A stretch of DNA of 64,000 nucleotides from Myxococcota bacterium (lineage in GTDB: Bacteria > Myxococcota > XYA12-FULL-58-9 > JALHOP01), in the NCBI GenBank assembly GCA_022842935.1, contig JALHOP010000002.1:558001-622000 (forward strand), given 5' to 3'. This document shows positions 32,886-42,950 of this stretch, piece by piece (the stretch's first letter is position 1; every line of letters begins with the position of its first letter). Under the pieces are notes generated by a model. It was not told the DNA's origin. It searched no databases and saw nothing but the letters and a program-made list of their open reading frames with translations. Both the position numbers and the translations under genes were made by a program.

Positions 32886-33902
32886 CTAGCCGCCGTCGAT
32901 ATCATGATCGGGTAAGTCGACGACCACAGGGCAGTGATCGGACAGCTCCGCCATGACCGGAAGATGCGCGGCGTCGAGCTTTTTGCAGGCAAGCGCGGCA
33001 CAAATGCCGCTCACCCGCACCTGTGCGTCGTCGGCCTCTTGCATCGTCGCCGCGACGAGCACGTGATCGAGGAGCGTACCTTGCTCGTTGTAGTATTCGC
33101 TGCAACCGAGCTGCGACGACGCAACGCGATACGGGAATGACTGGCCGCGCAACGTTTCCGTCATGGCCTCGAGCTCGCCCGCGGCGCTCGCGATAGCACA
33201 GCCCTTGCAGCCCATGGTGTTGAAGTCGCCGAGCACGATGATGTCGTCGTCCGCGACAGCGGCATGTATTGCGGCTGTCAGTGTCTCGAGCCGACGCCAG
33301 GCCTCACGGCGGTTATTCTGATCGCGCTCTTCTCTGCCCGAGTCGAGGTGGACACCCGCGAGATGGAAGTCGAGCCCCCCTCGCAACGAACGCACATAAG
33401 CGGTGAGGGCTGGTCGCAAGCGTCCAGGGCACGAGCGCTTTGCCTTCTTGGCCACGGTCGGATCGATCTCGCCCCGGGTGGCGATATTGCTCACCACCAC
33501 CCGGTCGCTGCGATAGAGCATCGCTAGGTGCTGGCCCTCGGGGTACGGACAGTCGTCGACGGCAACACGCCACGTTCCGCGCGTGTGTCGGGCAAGCTGG
33601 TCGATGATGCTCTCCATGGCGGCTGTGGCCGAGGGGGAACGTTTGGTCTCCTGCAGCATGAACACGTCCACGTCGAGCCAGGCCATGGCGCAGGCTAGCC
33701 ACTCGAGGTTGGTCCCCGCGGTCTTGCCTGGCCCGCCGTCAGGAAACCAGCGTAGGTTCCAGGTAGCCACGCGAAGGGTGTTGCTAGTCCGCTCCAATCG
33801 GTCGCCGCGCGCGAGGCTCTCGACGCATCCAGCGCCATCACGAAACGCAGCACCGTCGGCCCCCGCGGACACAAGCGCGAGTAAGGCGCCCAACAACATC
33901 AA
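32886..33902 (-). CDS. Exported endonuclease/exonuclease/phosphatase-family protein
   Basis: 338 aa. The N-terminus MMLLGALLALVSAGADGAA is a signal peptide. EEP-fold motifs: VATWNLRWF, VFMLQETKR (metal Glu), HLAGVHLDS, VLGDFNTMG (Asp/Asn) and LSDHCPVVVDL (catalytic Asp-His). All catalytic blocks are present. The substrate may be extracellular DNA or a phosphodiester/phospholipid. The start overlaps the end of the upstream gene (ATGA), so they form an operon. Confidence 0.85.
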   Translation of the reverse strand: MMLLGALLALVSAGADGAAFRDGAGCVESLARGDRLERTSNTLRVATWNLRWFPDGGPGKTAGTNLEWLACAMAWLDVDVFMLQETKRSPSATAAMESIIDQLARHTRGTWRVAVDDCPYPEGQHLAMLYRSDRVVVSNIATRGEIDPTVAKKAKRSCPGRLRPALTAYVRSLRGGLDFHLAGVHLDSGREERDQNNRREAWRRLETLTAAIHAAVADDDIIVLGDFNTMGCKGCAIASAAGELEAMTETLRGQSFPYRVASSQLGCSEYYNEQGTLLDHVLVAATMQEADDAQVRVSGICAALACKKLDAAHLPVMAELSDHCPVVVDLPDHDIDGG

Positions 33903-34408
33903 CTTCCGGCGTCCGCTTGGTCTTCCTCTTCGGCCGCCGGCACCGTCGCGTCGAGCGACTGTCCCGCTTTCGCGAGCAAGGCCTGCGCTTCGATGCGCTT
34001 GTTTGCATCGCCTGACTTGAGCGCCGAGATGAGCTTGCGCAGCCCGAGTGCATAATCGCCGAGGTCGGACTGGAGCTTCTCGGTGTCGAGCTTCTTGGGC
34101 GCCGGCATGGCGCGCTTGAGCTGCACGCGCAGGGTGCCACGGATCTGATTCACCAGGACCATGACGAGGTCGTAGGTCTCGAGTTGAATCAAGCGCAGGC
34201 GCTTCTGGAATTGCGCATTGTCCGCTTCAGCGGGGTTCTCCTTGATGGCGGCGATCGCGGCGAAGAGCTTCACGCGCAGCGGCTTCATGCGCGGCTCTTT
34301 GACCTGCTTGAACGCCTCGAGCACCGTCACCATGTAGTCGAGCTGCGCCCGTGGATCATCGCCTGCCGGCGGAGGGCCCAAGCTCGCAAAGGGGTTCGCG
34401 TCGCTCAC
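33899..34408 (-). CDS. Helical hypothetical protein
   Basis: 169 aa, mostly charged helices (ARAQ-type start, VTVLEAFKQVKEPRMKPLRVKLFAAIAAIKENP, LRLIQLETYDLVMVLVNQIRG), no cysteine, signal or membrane segment, acidic tail. Probably a helical bundle. Coupled to the downstream nuclease by an ATGA overlap. Function not recognisable. Confidence 0.6.
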   Translation of the reverse strand: MSDANPFASLGPPPAGDDPRAQLDYMVTVLEAFKQVKEPRMKPLRVKLFAAIAAIKENPAEADNAQFQKRLRLIQLETYDLVMVLVNQIRGTLRVQLKRAMPAPKKLDTEKLQSDLGDYALGLRKLISALKSGDANKRIEAQALLAKAGQSLDATVPAAEEEDQADAGS

Positions 34409-34437
34409 GCGGTGGTTCTAACACGCCGCGCGGCGTG

Positions 34438-35052
34438 TCACGCCATCGGTTCTGGAACCGGGGCAGCCTCGGGCTCTCGCTTCTTTCGCGGGAGCCCTCC
34501 CTCGACCCACTCCTCGTCTTCGGTGGTCGCGGCATCGGCGAGGAAGGCGACGCTGCTGGCAAGCGGGGCGCCCGCCGCCGAAGCCAACGCTGCGGCGGTG
34601 TGCCCGCCTGCTTTGGCGAGCTCGGCCCACTTGAGCTTTCCCTTGGCCATCAGGAGGCCAACGAAGCGCGCGAAGTGCCACAGAGCGTAAGCCGCGGACG
34701 CGATGGCGCCGAGCGTCGGGATGCCTGCGAGGAAAGCCACCGCTCCCGGCGTAGCCATGCCGGTCTTCAGGGCAGGGTTGTTGAGGAGCTTCGCGAGCGG
34801 CGCCATGGCGGCGCGGAAATCGCTATCGGGCGCGCCCTCGCGCGGGCCAGACCCTTCACGCGGCATATGCGTCGGGGGCAGCTGCAGCTGCGAATTCGCG
34901 CCCGGGTCGACGGCGCGCTGCATCTGAGCGGTCGCCATCGAAGGCGCGGCCTCGGCTCGCGGCGTGACGGCGTGCTCGGCACCTTGTGTTGAGGGCGTCT
35001 CACCCGTGATGCGAACGTTCGGTTGGATTCCCGATGGTCCGGTAATCGCCAT
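34438..35052 (-). CDS. Hypothetical protein with hydrophobic centre
   Basis: 204 aa from ATG 35052. The first ~85 residues are Pro/Ala/Thr-rich and disordered; residues ~100-140 (GAVAFLAGIPTLGAIASAAYALWHFARFVGLLMAKG) are hydrophobic and could cross or bind the membrane; the tail is acidic then Pro-rich. No family recognised. Similar layout (disordered plus a hydrophobic patch, no signal peptide) to the genes ending at 41717 and 51634. Confidence 0.5.
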   Translation of the reverse strand: MAITGPSGIQPNVRITGETPSTQGAEHAVTPRAEAAPSMATAQMQRAVDPGANSQLQLPPTHMPREGSGPREGAPDSDFRAAMAPLAKLLNNPALKTGMATPGAVAFLAGIPTLGAIASAAYALWHFARFVGLLMAKGKLKWAELAKAGGHTAAALASAAGAPLASSVAFLADAATTEDEEWVEGGLPRKKREPEAAPVPEPMA

Positions 35053-35205
35053 TGCGCGACGCTCCACCTCGCTGATGCACACGACCCAGCCCGTCGTGGC
35101 GCAGCTAGACAGAACGTAACCGGGTCGGATCGCTTTTGGCTAGCGCAAAAGTCCGATTTGGACAGCGACAAGATTCTCCTACGCTGAGGCCGGTCGCTCG
35201 TCCCA

Positions 35206-35221
35206 AGCCCCCTCAGGGGCT
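35206..35221 (-). terminator. Hairpin at the end of clpA
   Basis: AGCCCC-CTCA-GGGGCT, a 6-bp stem touching the clpA stop codon. No T-run, so only a weak terminator candidate. Confidence 0.35.
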
Positions 35222-37524
35222 CAAACTGGCGCCTCCTCCTCGCTGTCCTCTTTGACGACTTCCTTCTTGCCCTCAGCAACTTCCAGAACGATTTCCTCGT
35301 TCTTCACGTCCACTTTGACCTGGCCACCGTGCTGCAGCTTGCCAAAGAGGATCTCGTCAGCGAGGGGCCGACGAACCGTCTTGTCGATGAGCCGCCCCAT
35401 CGGGCGGGCGCCGTTTGTTTTGTCGTAACCCTTGGCCGCAAGCCAGGTGCGCGCGTTGTCGCTCAAGGTCAGGGTGACCTTCTTGTCGCGCAGCTGCGTC
35501 TCGAGCTCGCCGACGAACTTCTCGACCACCTGTTTGATGGTCTCTTCGCCGAGGTGAGCAAACGAGATCCAGGCATCGAGACGATTGCGGAACTCGGGCG
35601 CGAAGGTGCGCTCGATGGCCGCTTTAGCGTCCTTGGTCTGCGTGTCGCCACCAAAACCGATGCCTGGGCGGCTCATGTCGGCGGCCCCCGCGTTGGTGGT
35701 CATAATGATCACAACGTTGCGGAAGTCGGCCTTGCGTCCGTTGTTGTCGGTGAGGGTTGCGTGGTCCATGACCTGCAACAAGATGTTGTAGAGGTCGGGG
35801 TGCGCCTTCTCGATCTCGTCGAGGATGAGCACCGCGTGCGGGTGCTTGATGATCTGATCGGTGAGCAGACCACCTTGGTCGAAGCCAACGTAGCCCGGCG
35901 GCGCGCCGATGAGACGCGAGACCGTATGCTTCTCCATGTATTCGGACATGTCGAAGCGAATGAGCTCGACGCCCATGATCTTCGCCAGCTGACGCGCGAG
36001 CTCGGTCTTGCCAACACCCGTCGGTCCGCTAAAGAGGAACGAGCCGACCGGGCGCTGTGGTGAGCCCAAACCCGAGCGCGACAGCTTGATGGCCGACACC
36101 AAGGAGTCGATGGCGTTGTCTTGGCCGTAGATGACGAGCTTGAGATCGCGATCAAGCGTCTGCAGCTTCTCTTTGTCGCTCGTCGACACGGTGCGCGGTG
36201 GGATGCGCGCGATCTTCGCGACGATGCTCTCGATGTCTTTGGGCCGGATGTTCTTTGGCCGCTTGTTCTCGGGGAGCAAGCGAACCGCAGCGCCAGCCTC
36301 GTCAATGACGTCGATGGCCTTGTCGGGGAGGTGCCGGTCGTTGATGTATTTGGCGGACAGCTCGACTGCCTGCTCGAGCGCCGGGTTCGTATAGGTGACG
36401 CCGTGGTGCTTCTCGTATTGCGGCTTCAACCCCTTCAGGATCTTGATGGCATCTTCGATGGACGGCTCGCTGACCTCGATCTTCTGGAATCGCCGTGCGA
36501 GGGCCCGGTCGCGCTCGAACGCCGACTGGTACTCCTTGAAGGTCGTCGAGCCAATGCAGCGTAGCTCGCCGTTGGCGAGGGCCGGCTTCAAGATGTTCGA
36601 AGCATCGAGGGTACCGCCGCTCACCGCCCCGGCGCCGACGATGGTGTGAATCTCGTCGATGAAAAGTATGGCGTGCTTACGATCGGTGATCGCCTTGATG
36701 ACCGCCTTCAGCCGCTGCTCGAATTCACCGCGAAATTTCGTGCCCGCGATGAGCGAACCCATGTCGAGAGCGAAGACCTCGGCCTCTTTGAGCAGGTCGG
36801 GGACGTTCTTCTCGAAGATAGCGAGCGCAAGACCCTCCGCGATAGCGGTCTTACCCACACCGGGCTCGCCGACGAAGACCGGGTTGTTCTTGCGACGGCG
36901 GCAGAGCACGTGAATGGTGCGCTCGAGCTCAGCGGCACGTCCGATGAGGGGGTCGATTTTGCCCTCGGAGGCCTTCTTGACGAGGTCGACGCAGAACGCC
37001 TCGAGCGGATCGCCTTTGGCCTTGCCACTGCTGCCACCCTCTTCTTCGTCTTCGCCCTCGATGCGGCGCATGTCGGGGACGCCAGACAGCTCGCCGGTCT
37101 TCGAGACGCCGTGCGAGATGAACTCGAGCACGTCGAGACGCGTGACACCCTGCTTGTTGAGCAAGAACACCGCGTGCGACTCGGGCTCGCGATACATGGC
37201 GGCGATGACGTCCCCTGCGTCGATCTCTTTTTTGCCCGACGATTGGACGTGGACCGCGGCGCGCCGCAAGACGCGCGTCACGCTCATGGTCTGCTCCATC
37301 TCGAACTCACGGTCGTCGGGGACGGTGTCGAGAGTCGCAAGGTACGCCTCGAGGTCACGTTCCAGCTGCTTGAGGTCGGCGCCGCAGGCCTCGAGCACCT
37401 GCACCGCGTAGGCGTTCTTGAGCAGCGCGAGCAGCAAGTGCTCGAGGCAAACGAGGTCGTGACGGCGGCGGCGGGCATCGTCGACGGCGAGGTTGAAGGT
37501 AGCTTCCAGCTCTTTGGCGATCAT
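35221..37524 (-). CDS. clpA: ClpA, ATPase of the ClpAP protease
   Basis: 767 aa, standard ClpA length. Clp-N repeats at the start ([34 protein letters not shown]), AAA-1 Walker [19 protein letters not shown]-2 Walker [16 protein letters not shown] with [11 protein letters not shown], and a C-terminal D2-small domain. ATG 37524 overlaps the clpS stop (ATGA); a start 7 codons earlier is possible but would overlap clpS more. Unfolds substrates for ClpP in the cytoplasm; ClpP itself is not in the window. Confidence 0.95.
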   Translation of the reverse strand: MIAKELEATFNLAVDDARRRRHDLVCLEHLLLALLKNAYAVQVLEACGADLKQLERDLEAYLATLDTVPDDREFEMEQTMSVTRVLRRAAVHVQSSGKKEIDAGDVIAAMYREPESHAVFLLNKQGVTRLDVLEFISHGVSKTGELSGVPDMRRIEGEDEEEGGSSGKAKGDPLEAFCVDLVKKASEGKIDPLIGRAAELERTIHVLCRRRKNNPVFVGEPGVGKTAIAEGLALAIFEKNVPDLLKEAEVFALDMGSLIAGTKFRGEFEQRLKAVIKAITDRKHAILFIDEIHTIVGAGAVSGGTLDASNILKPALANGELRCIGSTTFKEYQSAFERDRALARRFQKIEVSEPSIEDAIKILKGLKPQYEKHHGVTYTNPALEQAVELSAKYINDRHLPDKAIDVIDEAGAAVRLLPENKRPKNIRPKDIESIVAKIARIPPRTVSTSDKEKLQTLDRDLKLVIYGQDNAIDSLVSAIKLSRSGLGSPQRPVGSFLFSGPTGVGKTELARQLAKIMGVELIRFDMSEYMEKHTVSRLIGAPPGYVGFDQGGLLTDQIIKHPHAVLILDEIEKAHPDLYNILLQVMDHATLTDNNGRKADFRNVVIIMTTNAGAADMSRPGIGFGGDTQTKDAKAAIERTFAPEFRNRLDAWISFAHLGEETIKQVVEKFVGELETQLRDKKVTLTLSDNARTWLAAKGYDKTNGARPMGRLIDKTVRRPLADEILFGKLQHGGQVKVDVKNEEIVLEVAEGKKEVVKEDSEEEAPV

Positions 37525-37871
37525 TCTTCCGGCTCCACACTGCACCGCAAAGGGTACTCGTGCTCACGCGCCATGCGCATGACCTTGTTGGCTTTCGATT
37601 CGGCGATCTCGTAACTGAATATTCCGGCGACGCCGACGCCGCGGCGGTGGACGTGGAGCATGATGTTCACGGCTTCCGACTCGGAATGGTGGAAGACCGT
37701 GCGCAACACGTCCACGACGAACTCCATCGTGGTGTAGTCGTCATTGTGCAGCAGCACCTTGTAAAGGTGCGGACGTTTGACCTTTTTTTCGGTCTCGGTA
37801 GCGACGTCACCGTCGGGTGTAGCCACACCCGGCGAGCGATCGTCGCCATTCGGGGCTTTGGGGCCAGCCAT
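37521..37871 (-). CDS. clpS: ClpS, adaptor of ClpA
   Basis: 116 aa from ATG 37871. The ClpS core YKVLLHNDDYTTMEFVVDVLRTVFHHSESEAVNIMLHVHRRGVGVAG contains the Asp-Asp pair and His residues that bind N-degron residues. The N-terminal ~35 residues are a flexible extension. Cotranscribed with clpA through a 4-base overlap. Delivers N-end-rule substrates to ClpAP. Confidence 0.95.
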   Translation of the reverse strand: MAGPKAPNGDDRSPGVATPDGDVATETEKKVKRPHLYKVLLHNDDYTTMEFVVDVLRTVFHHSESEAVNIMLHVHRRGVGVAGIFSYEIAESKANKVMRMAREHEYPLRCSVEPEE

Positions 37872-37945
37872 GGCTAAGCCAAGTATAAGCAGTTGTCCCC
37901 GGCGGCGCCATTGGTGCGACCTCGACCTGCCATGACAATGGTCTT

Positions 37946-39610
37946 GTGCTAACACGAGGCGTGAGTTTCGCTCCGCAGCGCGACCCCGCGGCCCTCGATC
38001 GAACGCAGCCGATGGGGGTCAAGGTTCCGCTCAACACGGCCACGCGCCGGCGCCTGGGCTGGGGGAACCTGCCGCTGTGGGTGAAGCTGGTGGTGCTCGT
38101 GAACCTCCTGCTCATCGCGGCGGTCGCAAGCACGGGTCTGCTCACCTACAAGGTATCGCGGGACCTCATGCGCGAGGAGATCATCACCGCCGGACGCGCC
38201 GCTGTCACCGACTTCGCGTCGAGCAACACCCTCGACTTCCTGGGCGAGCAGGCCGGTCGCCTGAACCTGAACCTGCGCGCCGAGCAGCTCGTGCGGGGCG
38301 GAAAGGCGCGTATCACCGCGGTCCGCATCATCGGACGCGACAGCGCCCTTATCGCCCAGGCCGGCCGTGAGAGCGTCCCGCTCGACCTCGCCATGCTCAC
38401 GAAGCTCGAGGGCGCACGCGTCATCGGCGAGAGCTCGATGACCATCGCCATCGCGGCGCCTGTCATCTACGGTGGTGTTCGTCTGGGCGCCGTCGTCTTC
38501 GACTTCAGCTCGACCCTGCTGCAGGGGGCAGTGCGCGAGATTCTCATTCGCTCGACCGTGATCATCTCGGCCCTCATGATCTTGTCGGCGATCTTCTTGA
38601 TGCTCCTGCTGCGCCGTCTCATGCTGCCGGTGGTCGAGCTGGGCGAAGCAGCAGAGGCCTTCGCGACCGGCGACTACTCGCATCGTATCTCGCTCAGTCT
38701 ATCGGGCGACGAGGTCGGTCGCGCCGCCAAGAGCTTCAACAACATGCTCGACGCTCTCGAGCTGCACATGCGTTTTTCGAACGGGGCGCTCATCGATCGC
38801 ATTCGCCATGGCGGTACCGATCAGGCGGCGGAGTATCAGCTCACCGTCGCTTTCGGAGACGCCGCTGGCTACACCAGCTGGTCGCAGAAACAGGCGCCCA
38901 ACGAGGTGTTTGCGACGCTCTCGCGCTACTTCAGCCTCATCGGCGCCGTCACCGTGCGCGGCTACAACGGGATCATCGATAAGTTCATCGGCGACGGCGT
39001 GATGACGCACTTCGGCCTACTGCGCGATCGGCCCGACCCGCGCACCGCCGACCCCGAATCGGTGCGCGACGCCTTGCGTGCGATCATCACGTGCCAGCTC
39101 GGCTTGCGCGTCCTCAGTCACGCGATCCGCACCTACGAGGCGCGCGAGCCCTTGGCTTATCGTTTCGGTATCGCGAGCGGCCGTTGCCTGGTCGGCGCCG
39201 TCGGAGCCCGTGACGTCATGCTCGACTACAGCGTCATCGGTAACGTCGTGAACCTCGCGTCCCGGCTCGAGCATCTGGCTCCGGTCGGCGGCCTGCTCAT
39301 CGACCGCTTCACGTACATCGATGCCGGCGCCGGGTTCGTCGATGTCGTCGACGGCGGCATGCAGAGCATCAAAGGAGTTTCCGTCCCCATCCAGGTGTTC
39401 TTCGTGCGTGGCATCGCGAGCCCCGCCGAACGGGAGAAGGCACGCGCTTTTCTCCTCGAGAGGTTTTTCACTGACGAGATTTTGGATTCTCTGGTGCTCG
39501 CGGGAAAAGGCTCGCGCGAGTCACGCACGGCGCTACGGAACTACTTGGCACGCGAGCTGAGGGAACGGCCGGAGCTGCCCGTTAACACGTTCACTGCCAC
39601 GAAGGCCTGA
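37946..39610 (+). CDS. Membrane HAMP-linked class III adenylate/guanylate cyclase
   Basis: 554 aa, GTG start (ATG 38012 is an alternative). TM1 ~47-70 (LWVKLVVLVNLLLIAAVASTGLL), an extracytoplasmic sensor of ~130 residues, TM2 ~205-230, a HAMP domain (VELGEAAEAFATGDYSHRI), then the cyclase domain with metal Asp residues in FGDAAGYTS and FIGDGVMTHFG, and DYSVIGNVVNLASRLE holding the base-selecting Asp, Asn and Arg. The active site is complete. It makes cAMP or cGMP in response to a periplasmic cue; ligand unknown. Divergent from clpS. Confidence 0.9.
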   Translation: MLTRGVSFAPQRDPAALDRTQPMGVKVPLNTATRRRLGWGNLPLWVKLVVLVNLLLIAAVASTGLLTYKVSRDLMREEIITAGRAAVTDFASSNTLDFLGEQAGRLNLNLRAEQLVRGGKARITAVRIIGRDSALIAQAGRESVPLDLAMLTKLEGARVIGESSMTIAIAAPVIYGGVRLGAVVFDFSSTLLQGAVREILIRSTVIISALMILSAIFLMLLLRRLMLPVVELGEAAEAFATGDYSHRISLSLSGDEVGRAAKSFNNMLDALELHMRFSNGALIDRIRHGGTDQAAEYQLTVAFGDAAGYTSWSQKQAPNEVFATLSRYFSLIGAVTVRGYNGIIDKFIGDGVMTHFGLLRDRPDPRTADPESVRDALRAIITCQLGLRVLSHAIRTYEAREPLAYRFGIASGRCLVGAVGARDVMLDYSVIGNVVNLASRLEHLAPVGGLLIDRFTYIDAGAGFVDVVDGGMQSIKGVSVPIQVFFVRGIASPAEREKARAFLLERFFTDEILDSLVLAGKGSRESRTALRNYLARELRERPELPVNTFTATKA

Positions 39611-39666
39611 CGAGAAAACCGCGCCACGGGTTGTGGCACGGCCCCAGGATGGGCAGAGTGAGAGCA

Positions 39667-41673
39667 ATGATGCACGTTACCCTCCCCCGATCCGTTCTCG
39701 CGGTGTTGGCCGCGTTCACTCTGCTTTTCAGCGCCGCGTCGTCCAAGGCCGCCACCCTGACCTGCCGCGACTTGCCGATGTTGTTCGAGCGCTTCATGAG
39801 CCAGCACTACCCAGTGAACGCCGACGACATCGCCATTCGTCAGCGCACGGCAGATCAGTTCCTCAAGGTCATCGACCCGTCAAAGACCTTGCTGCTCGAG
39901 CGCGACGTCGCGACCACCAAGCAAAGCCTCGCCTCGGGCGTGCAGAACGGCCAGTGCCCCCAGCTCGAGAAGGTCTACGAGCTCGTGCAGCAGCGCACCA
40001 CCGACAACGAGGCGCTCGTGCGCGCAATGCTCGGCGATGGCTACAAGCTCGACGAGAACGCTCAGATCGTCGTCGACCCCGACAAGCTGCCCTACGCGAC
40101 CACCAACGAGCAGCGTCAACAGCGCGTGCGTGAGCTCGTACACTTCCAGATGTCGAACTACCTGCTCACCGGCATCAGCGAAGCAGACGCCAAGAAACAG
40201 CTCGTTCACCGCTATGAGCTCGCCAACAAGCGCGTGCGTGAGCGCCACGCGCGTGGTCTTTGGCCGTCGCTCTATGCCGACGCCTTCGCGATGGCGCTCG
40301 ACCCACACTCGTCCTACCTTTCGGCTGACGAGCTCGCCGACTTCCAGATCCAGATGCAACTCTCGCTCGAGGGTATCGGTGCGCTATTGCGGTGGGAAGA
40401 CGGCTTCACCGTCGTCGAGTCGCTCGTAGCGGGCGGCACCGCCGAGCGTAGCGGCCTCATCAAGCCAAAAGACAAGATCATCGCGGTCGCCCAAGAAGGC
40501 GAGCCACCGGTTCAGGTCATCGACATGGATCTCGACGAGGTGGTCAAGCAGATCCGTGGCAAGAAGGGCACGCGCGTCCGCCTCACCATCCTGCGCCAAG
40601 ACGAGGGCTCCACCAAGACGGTCGATGCTTCGCTCACGCGTGACAAGATCGACGTCGCCTCGCAGGCAGCGAAGATCACCTACGAGTCCCGCGAGGTCAG
40701 CGGTCGCAAAGTGAAAATCGGTGTGCTTGACCTGCCCTCGTTCTACGGCGGCGACAACGATGGTCGCTCGTCGTATGCCGATGTGCGCCGTTTGCTCGAA
40801 GAGGCAAAGACGCAGAACGTCGATGGTATCCTCCTTGACCTGTCGAAGAACGGTGGCGGCTTGCTCGATGACGCCGTGCGTATCGCCGGTCTATTCATCA
40901 AACACGGCAATGTCGTGGCCACACGCGACGCCATCGGCAAGGTCGAGACCCTCGACGACGACGACGACGAGACCGTCTACAACGGGCCCGTCGCAGTGCT
41001 CGTGAGTCACGCGTCTGCTTCGGCGAGCGAGATCCTCGCGGGTGCGCTGAAAGACTACCGCCGCGCCGTCATCCTCGGGGGTGACCACACCTTCGGCAAA
41101 GGCTCGGTCCAGGTCGTCGCCCCCCTGCCGCGCGAGCTCGGCGCCATGAAGGTCACGGTCAGTATGTTCTTCTTGCCCGGTGGCCAGTCCACACAGCGCG
41201 CCGGTGTCCGCTCTGACGTGCGCGTACCTTCATTGCTCGACGGGTACGATCTCGGCGAGGCGAAGCTCGACTACGCATTGCCGAGCCAATCCATCAAACC
41301 TTTCTTGTCCGCTTCAGCGAACGGTAGCAACGCCAACGAGCGCTGGCGCGTCATCGAAGACGCGGCGGTGAGCGAGCTCAACAAGCGCACCGCCAAGCGC
41401 GTCGCGAAAGATCCGGACTTCGCCAAGATCAAAACCAAGCTCGCCGAGGCCGAGAAGAGCAAAGACATCGTCAAGCTCGCGGACCTGCGCAAGAAGTCGG
41501 CGCAGGAGTCGAACAAGGGCGAGAAGGCCGAAGAGGCCGACAAGAATGAGAGCAAGCAGCTCGAGGCGGCGGTGGTCCGTGAGTCGGTGAATATCCTCGC
41601 CGATCTCGTCACCTTGCCATCGAGCGTTGCAAAGAGCGCCGCAACGGGTGAGCGGCGCTCCGTAGTCGACTAG
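39667..41673 (+). CDS. prc: Tail-specific (C-terminal processing) S41 protease
   Basis: 668 aa from ATG 39667. Signal peptide TLPRSVLAVLAAFTLLFSAASSKA; TSP N-terminal helical domain to ~230; PDZ domain (GIGALLRWEDGFTVVESLVAGGTAERSGLIKPKDKIIAV); S41 catalytic region with Ser in SHASASASEILAGAL and Lys in TFGKGSVQ, 25 residues apart as in Prc. The C-terminal ~120 residues are Lys/Glu-rich helices. Periplasmic degradation or C-terminal trimming of envelope proteins. Confidence 0.92.
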   Translation: MMHVTLPRSVLAVLAAFTLLFSAASSKAATLTCRDLPMLFERFMSQHYPVNADDIAIRQRTADQFLKVIDPSKTLLLERDVATTKQSLASGVQNGQCPQLEKVYELVQQRTTDNEALVRAMLGDGYKLDENAQIVVDPDKLPYATTNEQRQQRVRELVHFQMSNYLLTGISEADAKKQLVHRYELANKRVRERHARGLWPSLYADAFAMALDPHSSYLSADELADFQIQMQLSLEGIGALLRWEDGFTVVESLVAGGTAERSGLIKPKDKIIAVAQEGEPPVQVIDMDLDEVVKQIRGKKGTRVRLTILRQDEGSTKTVDASLTRDKIDVASQAAKITYESREVSGRKVKIGVLDLPSFYGGDNDGRSSYADVRRLLEEAKTQNVDGILLDLSKNGGGLLDDAVRIAGLFIKHGNVVATRDAIGKVETLDDDDDETVYNGPVAVLVSHASASASEILAGALKDYRRAVILGGDHTFGKGSVQVVAPLPRELGAMKVTVSMFFLPGGQSTQRAGVRSDVRVPSLLDGYDLGEAKLDYALPSQSIKPFLSASANGSNANERWRVIEDAAVSELNKRTAKRVAKDPDFAKIKTKLAEAEKSKDIVKLADLRKKSAQESNKGEKAEEADKNESKQLEAAVVRESVNILADLVTLPSSVAKSAATGERRSVVD

Positions 41674-41716
41674 ACGGAGCGCTTGCCGCTGGTGATCACG
41701 CCATTGCCTCCCGCTC

Positions 41717-42847
41717 TCAGGAGCGGGGCTGTTCGTCGTCGACGACCTGGTAGCCGACACCCTCACCAACGCGAGGCGTCTCGGCGCGTGGAGCCGGAGA
41801 CTGAGGCCCGCGTCGGTCGGTGGGTTCACGGCGCGCGGCGGGTTCGCGGCCTGTGTCGGGCTGACGGCCTCCGGCGGGTTCGCGGCCCCCTTCGGGGTGA
41901 CGGGCACCGGTCTTTTCGCGACGTCTAGCGCGACGCGCGGGAGGCGGCTCGGTCGTCGCGCTCGACTGCGCAGCTCGCGGCTCGGCTTCTGCACGTCGAG
42001 CGGAGTGGCCCTCGGGTCCATGCGCGGTCGCTCCGGCGGCGGGCGATGGCTCAGCGGCCAGCCCCTCACGCATTTGAAGAGCGACGGTATCGACTGCATC
42101 GAGGAGCTGCCGTGCCTCGGGATGGTCAGCGTGAGCGAAAGCGTTAGCGAGGACTTCTTCCACGTGTTGGGTTGCCATCGGCGGCGGTAGCGGCGCACCC
42201 GGGTTCGTCGCCAAGTATTGTTGCTCCGCGATGAATCGGAATGCAGCGATACGCTCATCGTGCGTCACCGCTGGTTGCGGGTCAGCTCCGCGGGCGACCT
42301 CACCTGCGGGGCCAGCGAAATGCGCGGCTGCGTCGTCGACTTCGGCACCGCGCACGGGCCTTCCGTTCGCGACGCGCAGCTCGGGGGGCTCCGCATCCTG
42401 GGAAGCCGCGTCGGCGCGCTTGCCCTTGACCAGCTCGACCGCCCTGCTTAGGCCCCCACGGACAGTGCCAATGGCTTTGCCACCCACCCACTCGAGGGGC
42501 TTGTAGACAACTGCGGCCAGCGCGCCGTTGACAACGATGGCCAGGGCAGATGGGGCGTCGACGCCTGCGAAGTGACCAACGGCGGCTGAGACGCCGGCGA
42601 GAAGGGTCGTCCCGACCGTGAACTTGGCTGCCGACCGGCCCCAGGCGCCAACCCAGCTCGTCTTCGGATTGGCGGCAGTCACTGCCTCCATCGTGTCGGC
42701 GACAGGACGGGCTTGGCCAGCGCGGACGAGCACCGGCTCGGGCCGCGCGCCCGATGGCACCTCACTGCGGTGATCGACTGTTGGCTCGCCTCCGGCGGGG
42801 GTGGGGTCCCGAAAACGCTGTTCCATGCGTGGCGGAGTTGTGGTCAC
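41717..42847 (-). CDS. Hypothetical protein with hydrophobic patch and Arg/Glu/Pro-rich tail
   Basis: 376 aa. GTG 42847 is chosen because GGGAGAAG precedes it; ATG 42826 is an alternative. Residues ~65-125 hold two hydrophobic stretches (FTVGTTLLAGVSAAVGHFAGV, ALAIVVNGALAAVVYKPL). Then HDERIAAFRFIAEQQYLATNPGAPLPPPMATQHVEEVLANAFAHADHPEARQLLDAV is a helical unit, and the last ~110 residues are repetitive RREPxGGR-type low complexity. No signal peptide. Function unknown. Confidence 0.6.
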   Translation of the reverse strand: MTTTPPRMEQRFRDPTPAGGEPTVDHRSEVPSGARPEPVLVRAGQARPVADTMEAVTAANPKTSWVGAWGRSAAKFTVGTTLLAGVSAAVGHFAGVDAPSALAIVVNGALAAVVYKPLEWVGGKAIGTVRGGLSRAVELVKGKRADAASQDAEPPELRVANGRPVRGAEVDDAAAHFAGPAGEVARGADPQPAVTHDERIAAFRFIAEQQYLATNPGAPLPPPMATQHVEEVLANAFAHADHPEARQLLDAVDTVALQMREGLAAEPSPAAGATAHGPEGHSARRAEAEPRAAQSSATTEPPPARRARRREKTGARHPEGGREPAGGRQPDTGREPAARREPTDRRGPQSPAPRAETPRVGEGVGYQVVDDEQPRS

Positions 42848-42950
42848 GACTCTTCTCCCGGATTGAGGGCAAACGAAGCCCTTTGCGCGATCAACAGCTC
42901 TGTATCGGCGGGAGGGTGCGAAGGTTGCGTGACAGCGCGACACGGACCAG

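Noticed and set aside
36646-37614. 322-residue plus-strand frame over clpA/clpS
   Set aside because: Antisense to two unmistakable genes; no domain, signal or start support.
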